Below, in pieces: positions 48,159-56,459 of a stretch of DNA of 64,000 nucleotides. A program made the position numbers and the translations under genes. Positions within the stretch are counted from its first letter, which is position 1; every line of letters begins with the position of its first letter. The notes beneath the pieces were generated by a model, which searched no databases, had not been told where the DNA came from, and saw nothing but the letters and a program-made list of their open reading frames with translations. The stretch is from contig NZ_WTYR01000001.1 in assembly GCF_009827575.1 (NCBI RefSeq), positions 1,488,001 to 1,552,000 on the forward strand, in the 5' to 3' direction. This DNA comes from Alteriqipengyuania halimionae (GTDB lineage Bacteria; Pseudomonadota; Alphaproteobacteria; Sphingomonadales; Sphingomonadaceae).

Positions 48159-49553
48159 ATGGCCCACACTTGGACACCCGAAGGCTGGCGACAGCACGAT
48201 GCGCGGCAATTGCCCGATTATCCCGACGCAGCCGCTCTCGATGCGGCAACGGCAGAGCTCGCCCAGCGTCCGCCGCTGATCTTTGCGGGTGAAACGCGCG
48301 CCCTGACCGAGGATCTCGCCCAGGTTGCGCGCGGCGAAGCCTTCCTGCTGCATGGCGGCGATTGCGCCGAGAGTTTCGCCGAATTCCACCCCGACAATAT
48401 CCGCGACACCTTCCGCGCGCTGTTGCAGATGGCGGTGGTGCTGACCTTTGCCGGCCGCATGCCGGTGGTGAAGATGGGCCGCATGGCGGGCCAGTTCGCC
48501 AAGCCGCGCTCTGCCCCCACCGAAGTGCAAGACGGGGTCGAGCTGCCGTCTTATCGCGGCGACAGCGTCAACGGCATCGAGTTCGAGGAAAGCGCGCGCC
48601 AGCCCGATCCGCAGCGCATGCTCCACGCCTATGCGCAATCGGCCTCGACGCTGAACCTGCTGCGCGCATTCGCTGGCGGCGGCTACGCCAATTTGCGGCA
48701 GGTCCACCAGTGGACGCTCGATCACATTGCGAGCAGCCCGTGGGCGCAGAAATTCACCGAAACCGCCGATCGCATCGGCGAAGCGCTCGATTTCATGGAA
48801 GCTTGCGGGGTCGATCCCGCCAAGGTCCCGCAATTGCAGGGCACCACGTTCTACACCAGCCACGAAGCGCTGCTGCTCCCCTTCGAGGAAGCGCTCGCGC
48901 GGCGCGACCAGCTGTCCGGTGAATGGTACGGCTCCTCGGCCCACTTCCTGTGGGTCGGCGATCGCACCCGCTTCGATGGCAGCGCGCATATCGAATTCCT
49001 GCGCGGCATCGCGAACCCGGTCGGCATCAAGTGCGGTCCCTCGCTCGATCCCGACCTGCTGCTGCGGCTGCTCGACACGCTCAACCCCGATCGCACCGAG
49101 GGGCGGATCACGCTGATCACCCGCTTCGGGCACGATACGATCCAGGACGGCCTGCCGCCGCTGCTGCGCGCGGTGAAGCGCGAAGGGCATCCGGTGGTGT
49201 GGAGCTGCGACCCGATGCACGGCAATGTCGTAAAGACGGCGAGCGGATTGAAGACCCGCCCGTTCGAGCGGATCCTGACCGAGGTGCGCGGCTTCTTCGC
49301 CGCCCACCGCGCCGAAGGCACGCATCCGGGCGGCATCCACCTGGAAATGACCGGGCAGGACGTGACCGAATGCGTCGGCGGCGCGATCGCGATCACCGAC
49401 GACCGGTTGGGCGACCGCTATCACACGCATTGCGATCCGCGGCTCAATGCGGCGCAATCGCTCGAGCTCGCTTTCATGATCGCCGAGACCCTGCGCGAGG
49501 AAACCGAAGCCGATGGCGGCCTTGCCGGCACGGCCGACGCCGACGCTGCCTGA
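48159..49553 (+). CDS. 3-deoxy-7-phosphoheptulonate synthase, class II
   Basis: 464 residues from ATG 48159 ([21 protein letters not shown]); first step of the shikimate pathway (PEP plus erythrose-4-phosphate). Class II (plant/AroH-mycobacterial type) marks are [29 protein letters not shown], the METAL-ligand Cys in [19 protein letters not shown] and [21 protein letters not shown] 30 bases upstream is possible but unneeded. Confidence 0.94.
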   Translation: MAHTWTPEGWRQHDARQLPDYPDAAALDAATAELAQRPPLIFAGETRALTEDLAQVARGEAFLLHGGDCAESFAEFHPDNIRDTFRALLQMAVVLTFAGRMPVVKMGRMAGQFAKPRSAPTEVQDGVELPSYRGDSVNGIEFEESARQPDPQRMLHAYAQSASTLNLLRAFAGGGYANLRQVHQWTLDHIASSPWAQKFTETADRIGEALDFMEACGVDPAKVPQLQGTTFYTSHEALLLPFEEALARRDQLSGEWYGSSAHFLWVGDRTRFDGSAHIEFLRGIANPVGIKCGPSLDPDLLLRLLDTLNPDRTEGRITLITRFGHDTIQDGLPPLLRAVKREGHPVVWSCDPMHGNVVKTASGLKTRPFERILTEVRGFFAAHRAEGTHPGGIHLEMTGQDVTECVGGAIAITDDRLGDRYHTHCDPRLNAAQSLELAFMIAETLREETEADGGLAGTADADAA

Positions 49554-49651
49554 TCGACTACTACCGCTGAATTGTTGGGATAGTTTTCGCGTGTGAACGG
49601 TTCACATAGGCGACAGGCCCCCTATGTTGGTGGGCCATACGGGGGAGAGCC

Positions 49652-50914
49652 ATGTCGGCCCAAGCCGCACACAAACTGATGCCGGACGGATCGCTGGCCG
49701 ATCATTACCGCGCCGTGCGCGAACTAAGCGGGGCGCTGGCCGCGCCGCTGTCCGATGCCGATGCCACGATCCAGTCGATGGAAGACGCCTCGCCTGCCAA
49801 ATGGCACCTGGCGCACACGACCTGGTTCTTCGAAACCTTCATCCTCGCCGATCACCTGGACGGGTACACCCCGTTCGAGGCCGACTGGCCCTTCCTCTTC
49901 AATTCCTATTACGAAAGCCAGGGCGCGCGCCACGAACGCTGTCGCCGCGGCATGATCACGCGCCCGACCAAGGACGAGATCCTCGCCTACCGCGCGCATG
50001 TCGATGAGGCGATGGAGCCGCTGATCGAAAGCGGGGTCCGCGCCGATCTGGTCGCGCTGGGCTGCGCGCACGAACAGCAGCACCAGGAATTGCTGCTGAC
50101 CGATATCAAGCACGCACTATTCCAGAACCCGCTCGGCCCGGCGATGTTCGACAAAGCCGCCCATGCCGAGCCATCCGAACGCAGCGAGCCGCACTGGATC
50201 GAGCATCCCGGCGGCATCGCGCGGATCGGCCACCAGGCGGAAGGCTTCGCCTACGACTGCGAAGGCCCGGTTCATCGTATCCTGCTCGAGCCGTTCGCGC
50301 TGCGCTCCACCCTGGTCACCAATTGCGAATGGGACGCGTTCATCGCCGATGGCGGCTATGAAAATCCGTTGCTGTGGCTTTCCGATGGCTGGGGCTGGGT
50401 CGAGGACAACGCGATCTCCGCCCCGCTCTACTGGCGCGACGGCGAGCAGTTCACCCATGCCGGATGGCAACCGCGCGATCCGGAGGCTCCGGTCACCCAC
50501 ATCTCGCTGTTCGAAGCCGATGCCTATGCCCGTTGGGCCGGCTATCGCCTGCCGACCGAAGGCGAATGGGAAGCGATCGCGCGCGGACAGGATGCCGCCG
50601 ACGCCCCGGCCGCCTTCGATCCGGCGGCAGGCAACCAGCTCGATCGCGCCGCCGCCCCGGCGTCGCAAGGCGGGAGCGAGCTGTTCGGCGATTGCTGGCA
50701 ATGGACCCGCTCGGCCTATTCGCCCTATCCCCGCTTCAAGCCCGCCGAGGGCGCGGTGGGCGAATATAACGGCAAGTTCATGAGCGGCCAGTTCGTGCTC
50801 AAGGGCGCAAGCTGTGCAACCGCGCGCGGCCATTCGCGCGCTTCGTATCGCAATTTCTTCTATCCGCACCAACGCTGGCAATTCACTGGCCTGCGGCTCG
50901 CGAAGGACATCTGA
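49652..50914 (+). CDS. egtB: Ergothioneine biosynthesis sulfoxide synthase EgtB
   Basis: 420 residues. An N-terminal DinB-like domain carries the non-heme iron site: KWHLAHTTWFFE and HEQQHQELL (HxxxHxE). A C-terminal formylglycine-generating-enzyme (FGE-sulfatase) fold has YRLPTEGEWEAIARG and CATARGHSRASYRNFF. The enzyme couples O2-dependent C-S bond formation onto trimethyl-histidine. It ends four bases before egtD, so the two are one operon. Confidence 0.95.
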   Translation: MSAQAAHKLMPDGSLADHYRAVRELSGALAAPLSDADATIQSMEDASPAKWHLAHTTWFFETFILADHLDGYTPFEADWPFLFNSYYESQGARHERCRRGMITRPTKDEILAYRAHVDEAMEPLIESGVRADLVALGCAHEQQHQELLLTDIKHALFQNPLGPAMFDKAAHAEPSERSEPHWIEHPGGIARIGHQAEGFAYDCEGPVHRILLEPFALRSTLVTNCEWDAFIADGGYENPLLWLSDGWGWVEDNAISAPLYWRDGEQFTHAGWQPRDPEAPVTHISLFEADAYARWAGYRLPTEGEWEAIARGQDAADAPAAFDPAAGNQLDRAAAPASQGGSELFGDCWQWTRSAYSPYPRFKPAEGAVGEYNGKFMSGQFVLKGASCATARGHSRASYRNFFYPHQRWQFTGLRLAKDI

Positions 50915-50918
50915 TTAC

Positions 50919-51905
50919 ATGACCACAAAACAGGGAATCGCGCTCGTCGAGAAGGACGAGGAAGGCGTCGACAAGGCATTTCGCGAGGATGTGCTGACCG
51001 GGCTGGCCTATCCGCAAAAGGCGCTGCCCGCACGCTGGCTCTATGACGACGACGGTTCGCACCTGTTCGAGGATATCACGCAGGTCGAGGAATATTACCC
51101 CACCCGCGCCGAAACCGAAATCCTGCGCGAACGGGCGAAGGAATTCGCCGCTGCGATCGGAACAGGCACGGCGGTGGTCGAATTCGGATCGGGCAGTTCG
51201 GTGAAGACGCCGCTGCTGCTGTCCGCGATCGAACCGGCGGCCTATGTCCCGCTCGACATTGCAGGCGACTTCCTGCGCGCCGCGGCCAATGATCTTGCGA
51301 AGAAATTCCCCGGCATGCCGGTCTATCCGGTCGAAGCCGATTTCATGAAAGTGGTCGAGCTGCCGGGCGAAGTGTCCGACATGCCAAAGCTCGGCTTCTT
51401 CCCCGGATCGACCATCGGCAACATGGTCCCGCGCACCGCGATCGACCTACTGCGCTCGATGCGCGAGACATTGGGCGATGGTTCGACCCTGCTGATCGGG
51501 ATGGACCTGGTGAAGGACCCCGCCGTCCTCGAAGCCGCCTATGACGATGCGGCGGGCGTGACGGCCGAGTTCAACCTCAACCTTGCGCGCCGGATCAATC
51601 GCGAATTGCGTGGTACGATCCCGATCGACGCGCTGCGCCACGAAGCGCGCTGGAACGACGATTACGCCCGCGTCGAGATGCATCTCGTGGCCACGCGCGA
51701 CTTCACGTTCAACGTCGCAGACCACCAATTCTCGATGGCCGAGGGCGAGAGCATCCACACCGAAAACAGCCACAAGTTCACCCGCCACAGTGCCGCAACG
51801 CTGCTGCGCGCGGGCGGCTGGACCCCGGTCGAACGCTGGCTCGATGGCGAAGAACGCTTCAGCCTGATCTTCGCAAAGGCAGCTGAGGCAAGGATCGCAC
51901 CGTAG
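50919..51905 (+). CDS. egtD: L-histidine N-alpha-methyltransferase EgtD
   Basis: 328 residues from ATG 50919 (MTTKQGIALVEKDEEG). SAM-binding VVEFGSGSSVKTPLLL, YVPLDIAGDFL, LGFFPGSTIGNM and ENSHKFT are EgtD hallmarks. It trimethylates histidine to hercynine, the substrate of EgtB. No egtA, egtC or egtE is adjacent, so later steps must be encoded elsewhere or done by unlinked enzymes. Confidence 0.95.
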   Translation: MTTKQGIALVEKDEEGVDKAFREDVLTGLAYPQKALPARWLYDDDGSHLFEDITQVEEYYPTRAETEILRERAKEFAAAIGTGTAVVEFGSGSSVKTPLLLSAIEPAAYVPLDIAGDFLRAAANDLAKKFPGMPVYPVEADFMKVVELPGEVSDMPKLGFFPGSTIGNMVPRTAIDLLRSMRETLGDGSTLLIGMDLVKDPAVLEAAYDDAAGVTAEFNLNLARRINRELRGTIPIDALRHEARWNDDYARVEMHLVATRDFTFNVADHQFSMAEGESIHTENSHKFTRHSAATLLRAGGWTPVERWLDGEERFSLIFAKAAEARIAP

Positions 51906-52047
51906 GGCGCCGCTCCGGCCCACGGGACGAAAAGCGAGGCAAGTCGCAGCGGGGGCTGAACCGCTGCCCGCCCATTCATCGCTGCTGTCGCGAATATGAA
52001 CGCGGCTTCCACATTCGGTTCAGCGCGCGAGGCGCACGTTTCCTCTC

Positions 52048-52062
52048 GTTCCGTAACGGAAC
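52048..52062. promoter_or_regulatory. 15-base palindrome upstream of the TonB-like gene
   Basis: GTTCCGT-A-ACGGAAC, 7-bp perfect arms, 58 bases before the start at 52121. It could be an operator; no known regulator is adjacent. Confidence 0.4.
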
Positions 52063-52120
52063 TCCGCCCTTCCCGGGCCGCCGGGACCGGCGGTAGCAAC
52101 ACGGGAAGAGGAGAACACGC

Positions 52121-52813
52121 ATGGCGTATGCAAATGCCCACCGGCCACCCGATGCCAGAGCGATCGCCGGGGCCGCCGCGCTCCAGCTGGCGATTGGTGC
52201 CCTGGTGGTGACGGGTCTGTCGAATGTCGACCTGCCCTTTATCGAGCCGCCCAAGCCCAATCCGACGGCGACGACGTACAAGATCCCGACGCCGCCGCCC
52301 AAACCACCCGAAGCCACCAACGATTCGCCGCTCGACAAGTCCAAGGGCAGACCGACCACATTGGACGCGTCGGACCCGGTAATCGACCGCTTTACCAACG
52401 CACCGACGGTGCCGAACTCCGGAACGGTCACGAACTACGGCGACATGCTCGTCCTTCCGGGCCCTGCCACCACCGGCACACCCGGTCCGGCGGTCACGCC
52501 CTCGGCCACACCGAGCTTCAAGCCGCTCGCGCCTGCGCCTAGAACATCGCCCAGCAGCTGGTTCAGCACCGACGATTACCCCTCGACCGCCGCGCGGCGC
52601 GAACTCGAGGGTACGGTCGGCTATCGCCTCACCATTTCAGCCACCGGCAAGGTCGAAAATTGTACCGTTACCCGATCGAGCGGACATTCCTCGCTCGATC
52701 GCGCGACCTGCCAGCTGCTGCCGCGCAGCGGCAAGTTCACGCCCGCGCGCAATGCGAAGGGCGAAAATGTGGGCGGGACCTACAATTCCGAAATCGTCTG
52801 GCGACTGCCCTAG
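52121..52813 (+). CDS. TonB-family energy transducer
   Basis: 230 residues: N-terminal TM helix (RAIAGAAALQLAIGALVVTGL), a Pro/Thr-rich periplasmic linker (about 45-150) and a C-terminal TonB domain (LEGTVGYRLTISATGKVENCTVTRSSGHSSLDRATCQLL). Strong AAGAGGAG site. Unlike standard TonB it is not adjacent to exbB/exbD, and may serve a particular receptor. Confidence 0.85.
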   Translation: MAYANAHRPPDARAIAGAAALQLAIGALVVTGLSNVDLPFIEPPKPNPTATTYKIPTPPPKPPEATNDSPLDKSKGRPTTLDASDPVIDRFTNAPTVPNSGTVTNYGDMLVLPGPATTGTPGPAVTPSATPSFKPLAPAPRTSPSSWFSTDDYPSTAARRELEGTVGYRLTISATGKVENCTVTRSSGHSSLDRATCQLLPRSGKFTPARNAKGENVGGTYNSEIVWRLP

Positions 52814-52879
52814 GCCGTTCGCGGAAAACTGTGCGCCCGCCGCTTGCTCCCAAACGGCGGGCGTCGCATACCGGCGGGC

Positions 52880-53416
52880 ATGACACACGGGGGCGAAGGC
52901 GAAAGCCATCATATCGAGGCTGTGGCAGCGCGCGACATCGCGGATGACGATGCGCTGACCCCGGTCGATCCGAATTATCGCACGGTGCTGCGCCTCTTGA
53001 TCACGCTGGCGACACTGCCATTCGTGCTCGCCGCCGGCGTGCTCGATCTCGTGCGGCCATTCGGTTCCGGCGTGATGCAGGGTGCCGTGTTTGTGCCAGT
53101 GCTGGTTCTCGCCGTCGCCCTGATCTGGCGCTGGCCCCGCCGCCGATATCATGCGCGCGGATACGACCTGGGCACCGACCGCTTGCGAGTGGTGCGTGGG
53201 GTGATGTGGCGATCGGACACCGTGGTGCCGTTCGGACGCATCCAGCACATCGACGTAACACGCGGACCGGTGGAGCGGCTCTTCGGCCTCTCCACCCTGG
53301 TCGTGCACACCGCCGGCAATCACAACCATGCCGTGCCGCTGCCCGGCCTGAGCGAAGAGTCCGCCGCCGCAATGCGCGAGGAAATCCGCGCCCATATCAA
53401 GCGCGAAACCCGGTGA
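52880..53416 (+). CDS. bPH2-domain membrane protein, YdbS-like
   Basis: 178 residues: two N-terminal TM helices (RLLITLATLPFVLAAGVL; GAVFVPVLVLAVALIWRW), then one bacterial PH-like domain (YDLGTDRLRVVRGVMWRSDTVVPFGRIQHIDVTRGPVERLFGL). The stop overlaps the GTG start of the next gene (GTGA). YdbS/YdbT pairs occur widely; their role is unsettled. Confidence 0.85.
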   Translation: MTHGGEGESHHIEAVAARDIADDDALTPVDPNYRTVLRLLITLATLPFVLAAGVLDLVRPFGSGVMQGAVFVPVLVLAVALIWRWPRRRYHARGYDLGTDRLRVVRGVMWRSDTVVPFGRIQHIDVTRGPVERLFGLSTLVVHTAGNHNHAVPLPGLSEESAAAMREEIRAHIKRETR

Positions 53417-54978
53417 CCGAGCCTCACGACGAACCTCCGACCGAAGCGGTCGAAAGCGTTCAGCGCACCGCGCAGCTCGGCCTGCTGGTGCGGCTGCTCG
53501 ATTCGGCGAAGAATGCGATCTTTCCCGCCATCGCTGTATTCGTGGCGTTCGACGACCTGCGCGAGGCAATCGGTTTCCTCCCGATCCTCGGTGTAGTTCT
53601 GGGCGTTATCGGCTTCTTTACCTGGCTCGCCTGGTGGCGCACGACCTATCGCGTGGGGCATGACGATGTGCGGGTCGAAAGCGGGATCGTCTCGCGGCAG
53701 GCGCGCTCGGTCCCCTATGAGCGGATCCAGGATGTCAGCCTCGAGCAGCCCTTGCTGGCGCGCATCTTCGGCCTCGCCCGCGTCAAGTTCGAAACCGGTG
53801 CGGGCGGCGGCGAAGACCTGAACCTCGCCTATGTAACCGAAGTCGAAGCGGCACGCCTGCGCGACGTCGTGCGCGAACGCCGCGACGAGGCCGAACCGGT
53901 TACCGAAGGCGACGCGCCCTCGCCCATCGAAGAGCATGAGACGCCGCCGCTCTTCGCGATGGACGAGAAGCGCCTGCTGACGTTCGGCGTGTTCGAATTT
54001 TCGCTGGTGATCTTCGCGGTGATCCTCGGTGCGATCGGACAGCTGGATTTCCTGTTTTCGTGGAGAGAACTGGCCGACCAGTTCTTCGACAATGTGATCG
54101 AGGGCCAGGGGCGCAAGATCGCCGCGCTGGGCATGGCGGCGCAGATTGCCGGCGCCATCGCAGCTGCAGGCGGCGTGATCGTGCTGGGCCTCGTCACCGG
54201 CGTGGTCCGCACCTTCGTGCGCGATTACGGCTTCCGCCTCGATCGCACGCTCAAGGGCTTTCGTCGCCGCCGCGGCCTGTTCACCAAGACCGATGTCGTT
54301 ATGCCCGTCCACCGGGTGCAGGCCATGCAATACGGTACGCGGTGGTTTCGCCGCCTGTTCGGCTGGCACTCGCTGAAATTCGTGAGCCTTGCCAACGACG
54401 CCAAGGATACGAGCCATGTGGTCGTGCCGTTCGGGAAACCTGAAGAGATCGCGCCTGTCGCGGACGCCGCCGGGCTCGCCCTTCCACCCGAAGACACCGC
54501 ATGGCACCGCCCTCGCGGCGCGCACTGGGTCGACGAAGCCTTGCTGCTCGCGCTGTTTCCGCTGGCGGGTATCGGCGGAGTTCTGGCGTTCTCGCCGATC
54601 AAGTGGCCGGCGCTGATCATCGCGCTGCTGTTTCCCGTTATCGGCACTTCCTTCTGGCTCGCATGGCGACGGCACAAGCATGCCACTGCGCTCGGCCAAT
54701 TGTTCAAGCGGCACGGCATCCTCGCGCCGCAAGTGACCACCGCGCGCACGATGAAGCTGCAATCGGTCGAGATCGCGCAGGGGCCGCTTGCGAGGTTGCG
54801 CGGCTACTGCACCGTACATCTGGGCCTCGCGGGCGGAGAATTTTCGATCCCCGGCCTCGCGATCGACGAAGCTCGCGCCTTGCGCGCGGACGTGCTCGAA
54901 GCGATCGCGGCCGTCGATTTCAGCGAATTGGACGAACAGCCCGTTCACTTCGGAACCTTGGCGGGCGTCACCGTTTGA
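53413..54978 (+). CDS. Multi-bPH2-domain membrane protein, YdbT-like
   Basis: 521 residues from GTG 53413. Three bPH2 modules alternate with paired TM helices: RVESGIVSRQARSVPYERIQDVSLEQPLLARIFGL, then RRGLFTKTDVVMPVHRVQAMQYGTRWFRRLFG, then KRHGILAPQVTTARTMKLQSVEIAQGP. It is coupled to the YdbS-like gene. Confidence 0.88.
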   Translation: MTEPHDEPPTEAVESVQRTAQLGLLVRLLDSAKNAIFPAIAVFVAFDDLREAIGFLPILGVVLGVIGFFTWLAWWRTTYRVGHDDVRVESGIVSRQARSVPYERIQDVSLEQPLLARIFGLARVKFETGAGGGEDLNLAYVTEVEAARLRDVVRERRDEAEPVTEGDAPSPIEEHETPPLFAMDEKRLLTFGVFEFSLVIFAVILGAIGQLDFLFSWRELADQFFDNVIEGQGRKIAALGMAAQIAGAIAAAGGVIVLGLVTGVVRTFVRDYGFRLDRTLKGFRRRRGLFTKTDVVMPVHRVQAMQYGTRWFRRLFGWHSLKFVSLANDAKDTSHVVVPFGKPEEIAPVADAAGLALPPEDTAWHRPRGAHWVDEALLLALFPLAGIGGVLAFSPIKWPALIIALLFPVIGTSFWLAWRRHKHATALGQLFKRHGILAPQVTTARTMKLQSVEIAQGPLARLRGYCTVHLGLAGGEFSIPGLAIDEARALRADVLEAIAAVDFSELDEQPVHFGTLAGVTV

Positions 54979-55048
54979 TCGGGTAAGCTTCGCGCGACGG
55001 ACGAGAAAACGCTCGCCGCGCCCCTCCCGATCCAATGGAACCCGACCC

Positions 55049-55810
55049 ATGCAGCAACTCGCCGAAGACTTCTGGAATTTCCGCGGCTCCTTCAAGATCG
55101 CCGGCTTCATCGATGTCGGCACCCAGATGTCGCTGGTCCGCCGCGCCAATGGCCGGTTTTTGCTGCTCGACAGCTACGAGGTCGAGGGTGAGGACAAGGA
55201 GCAATTGCTCGAACTGACCGATGGCGGGGTCGCGATCGATGCGATCATCAATGTCCATCCGTTTCACACCATCCATTGCGAGGCTATCCACAAGCTTGCC
55301 CCCGTCGCGCGGCTGATCGGCACGGAGCGTCATCGCAAGCAGGCGCCGAACCTGCCGTGGCACGAGCGCGAGATCGAGCAGGCGCGGACGCAGGCGGAAT
55401 TCGCCGACGACCTCGAGTTCACAATCCCCGCTGGCGTCGATCTCGTGACCGACGATGACAGCGTCCATGCCGGGTCCGTGATCGCACGCCACCGCGCCAG
55501 CGGGATCGTGCATGTCGACGATACGTTCAACGTGCTCGCCGCACCCGGGGTGCTCAAGAGCGTGTTGCCGCAGTCCGCGCTCAAGTTTCACCCGATGCTG
55601 CCCAAAGCCCTCGAAAAGCGCCCCGGAGCGGCCGACGATTTCATTGCCTGGGCGAAGGACATCGCCGAGAAGTGGGCCGGAACGCCGATCGTCTGCGCCG
55701 CCCATTCCGCAGTGCGCGAGTTGCCCGAAAACGGCTGGCGCGACGAAGTGCTGGCGGCACTCGCGGGCGTCGAAAAAAGTCTGGCCAAGCACCGCGCGCA
55801 ACACGGCTGA
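55049..55810 (+). CDS. Metallo-beta-lactamase-fold-like hypothetical protein
   Basis: 253 residues from ATG 55049 (MQQLAEDFWNFRGSFKIAG). MSLVRRANGRFLLLDSYEV then INVHPFHTIHCEAIHKL resembles the early strands and a changed HxHxDH loop of MBL-fold (DUF4336-like) proteins. The normal zinc motif is not intact, so catalysis is doubtful. Soluble. Follows the YdbT-like gene by 70 bases. Confidence 0.65.
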   Translation: MQQLAEDFWNFRGSFKIAGFIDVGTQMSLVRRANGRFLLLDSYEVEGEDKEQLLELTDGGVAIDAIINVHPFHTIHCEAIHKLAPVARLIGTERHRKQAPNLPWHEREIEQARTQAEFADDLEFTIPAGVDLVTDDDSVHAGSVIARHRASGIVHVDDTFNVLAAPGVLKSVLPQSALKFHPMLPKALEKRPGAADDFIAWAKDIAEKWAGTPIVCAAHSAVRELPENGWRDEVLAALAGVEKSLAKHRAQHG

Positions 55811-55899
55811 ACACCGCAGCACGACCGCGCCCCCGCGGGATCGGATCGCTTCCGCCCGAGAACGATCAGCCCACAAAAAGCATGTCTTGCCTTGAAAGT

Positions 55900-55917
55900 G
55901 TGATGTTATAACGTATC
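55900..55917. promoter_or_regulatory. Candidate Zur box upstream of the MerC-domain gene
   Basis: GTGAT-GTTATAAC-GTATC with the perfect core GTTATAAC at 55905-55912. It resembles the alphaproteobacterial Zur consensus (GATATGTTATAACATATC); the right half matches 4 of 5 and the left half 3 of 5. It lies 34 bases before the start at 55951, where a repressor would block transcription. Confidence 0.55.
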
Positions 55918-55950
55918 TCATTTGCGCTCTCCCTCCAGCCCCCGGCGTCT

Positions 55951-56364
55951 ATGCATATTTCATCCCGTACGACCGTTCCCGCCTATGACTGGGTGGGCAT
56001 CGTCCTATCGACCGTCTGCCTGATCCATTGCCTGCTCGTGCCCGTACTGGTCGCAATCGCGCCGTTCGTCGGCGTGACCTTCCTTACGCAGGCATGGCTC
56101 GAAAATGAATGGTTTCATCTGGCAATGCTCGTGCCCGTCTTTCTCGTGAGCGGCGTCGTGCTAGGACGCAGGGCGCGGCGCAATGCGCTTATCGGATGGC
56201 TGGCGGCCTTGGGCCTCGGTGCGATGCTAGCCGGCGTGTCGTTGGGCAACGAGTTGGCCGAACAGCTGCTGACCGGCGGCGGCGCGGTGCTGCTGGTGAG
56301 CGCGCATATCGTCAATCTGCGCAGCCACAAGCCGATCAAGCACACCCGCCCATCGATCAAATGA
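55951..56364 (+). CDS. MerC-domain membrane protein
   Basis: 137 residues, four TM helices. The MerC-type metal-binding pair in TM1 is CLIHC (C23, C27). Rather than mercury transport, such proteins in sphingomonads may handle zinc or another soft metal; the Zur-like site upstream supports zinc (inference). No mer operon is near. Confidence 0.85.
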   Translation: MHISSRTTVPAYDWVGIVLSTVCLIHCLLVPVLVAIAPFVGVTFLTQAWLENEWFHLAMLVPVFLVSGVVLGRRARRNALIGWLAALGLGAMLAGVSLGNELAEQLLTGGGAVLLVSAHIVNLRSHKPIKHTRPSIK

Positions 56365-56459
56365 CTGTCGATTTCGGCTCGTTTCGACTATCGAGCCGAA
56401 CGTTACAAACGAGTCCCAGCCGGACCTGGCGAGGACTCCAAAGGAAAACGGGAGTTTCC

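Noticed and set aside
52048-52080. GGAAC as a -35 of an EcfG general-stress promoter
   Set aside because: No GTT/CGTT at the required 16-17 base distance in either direction.
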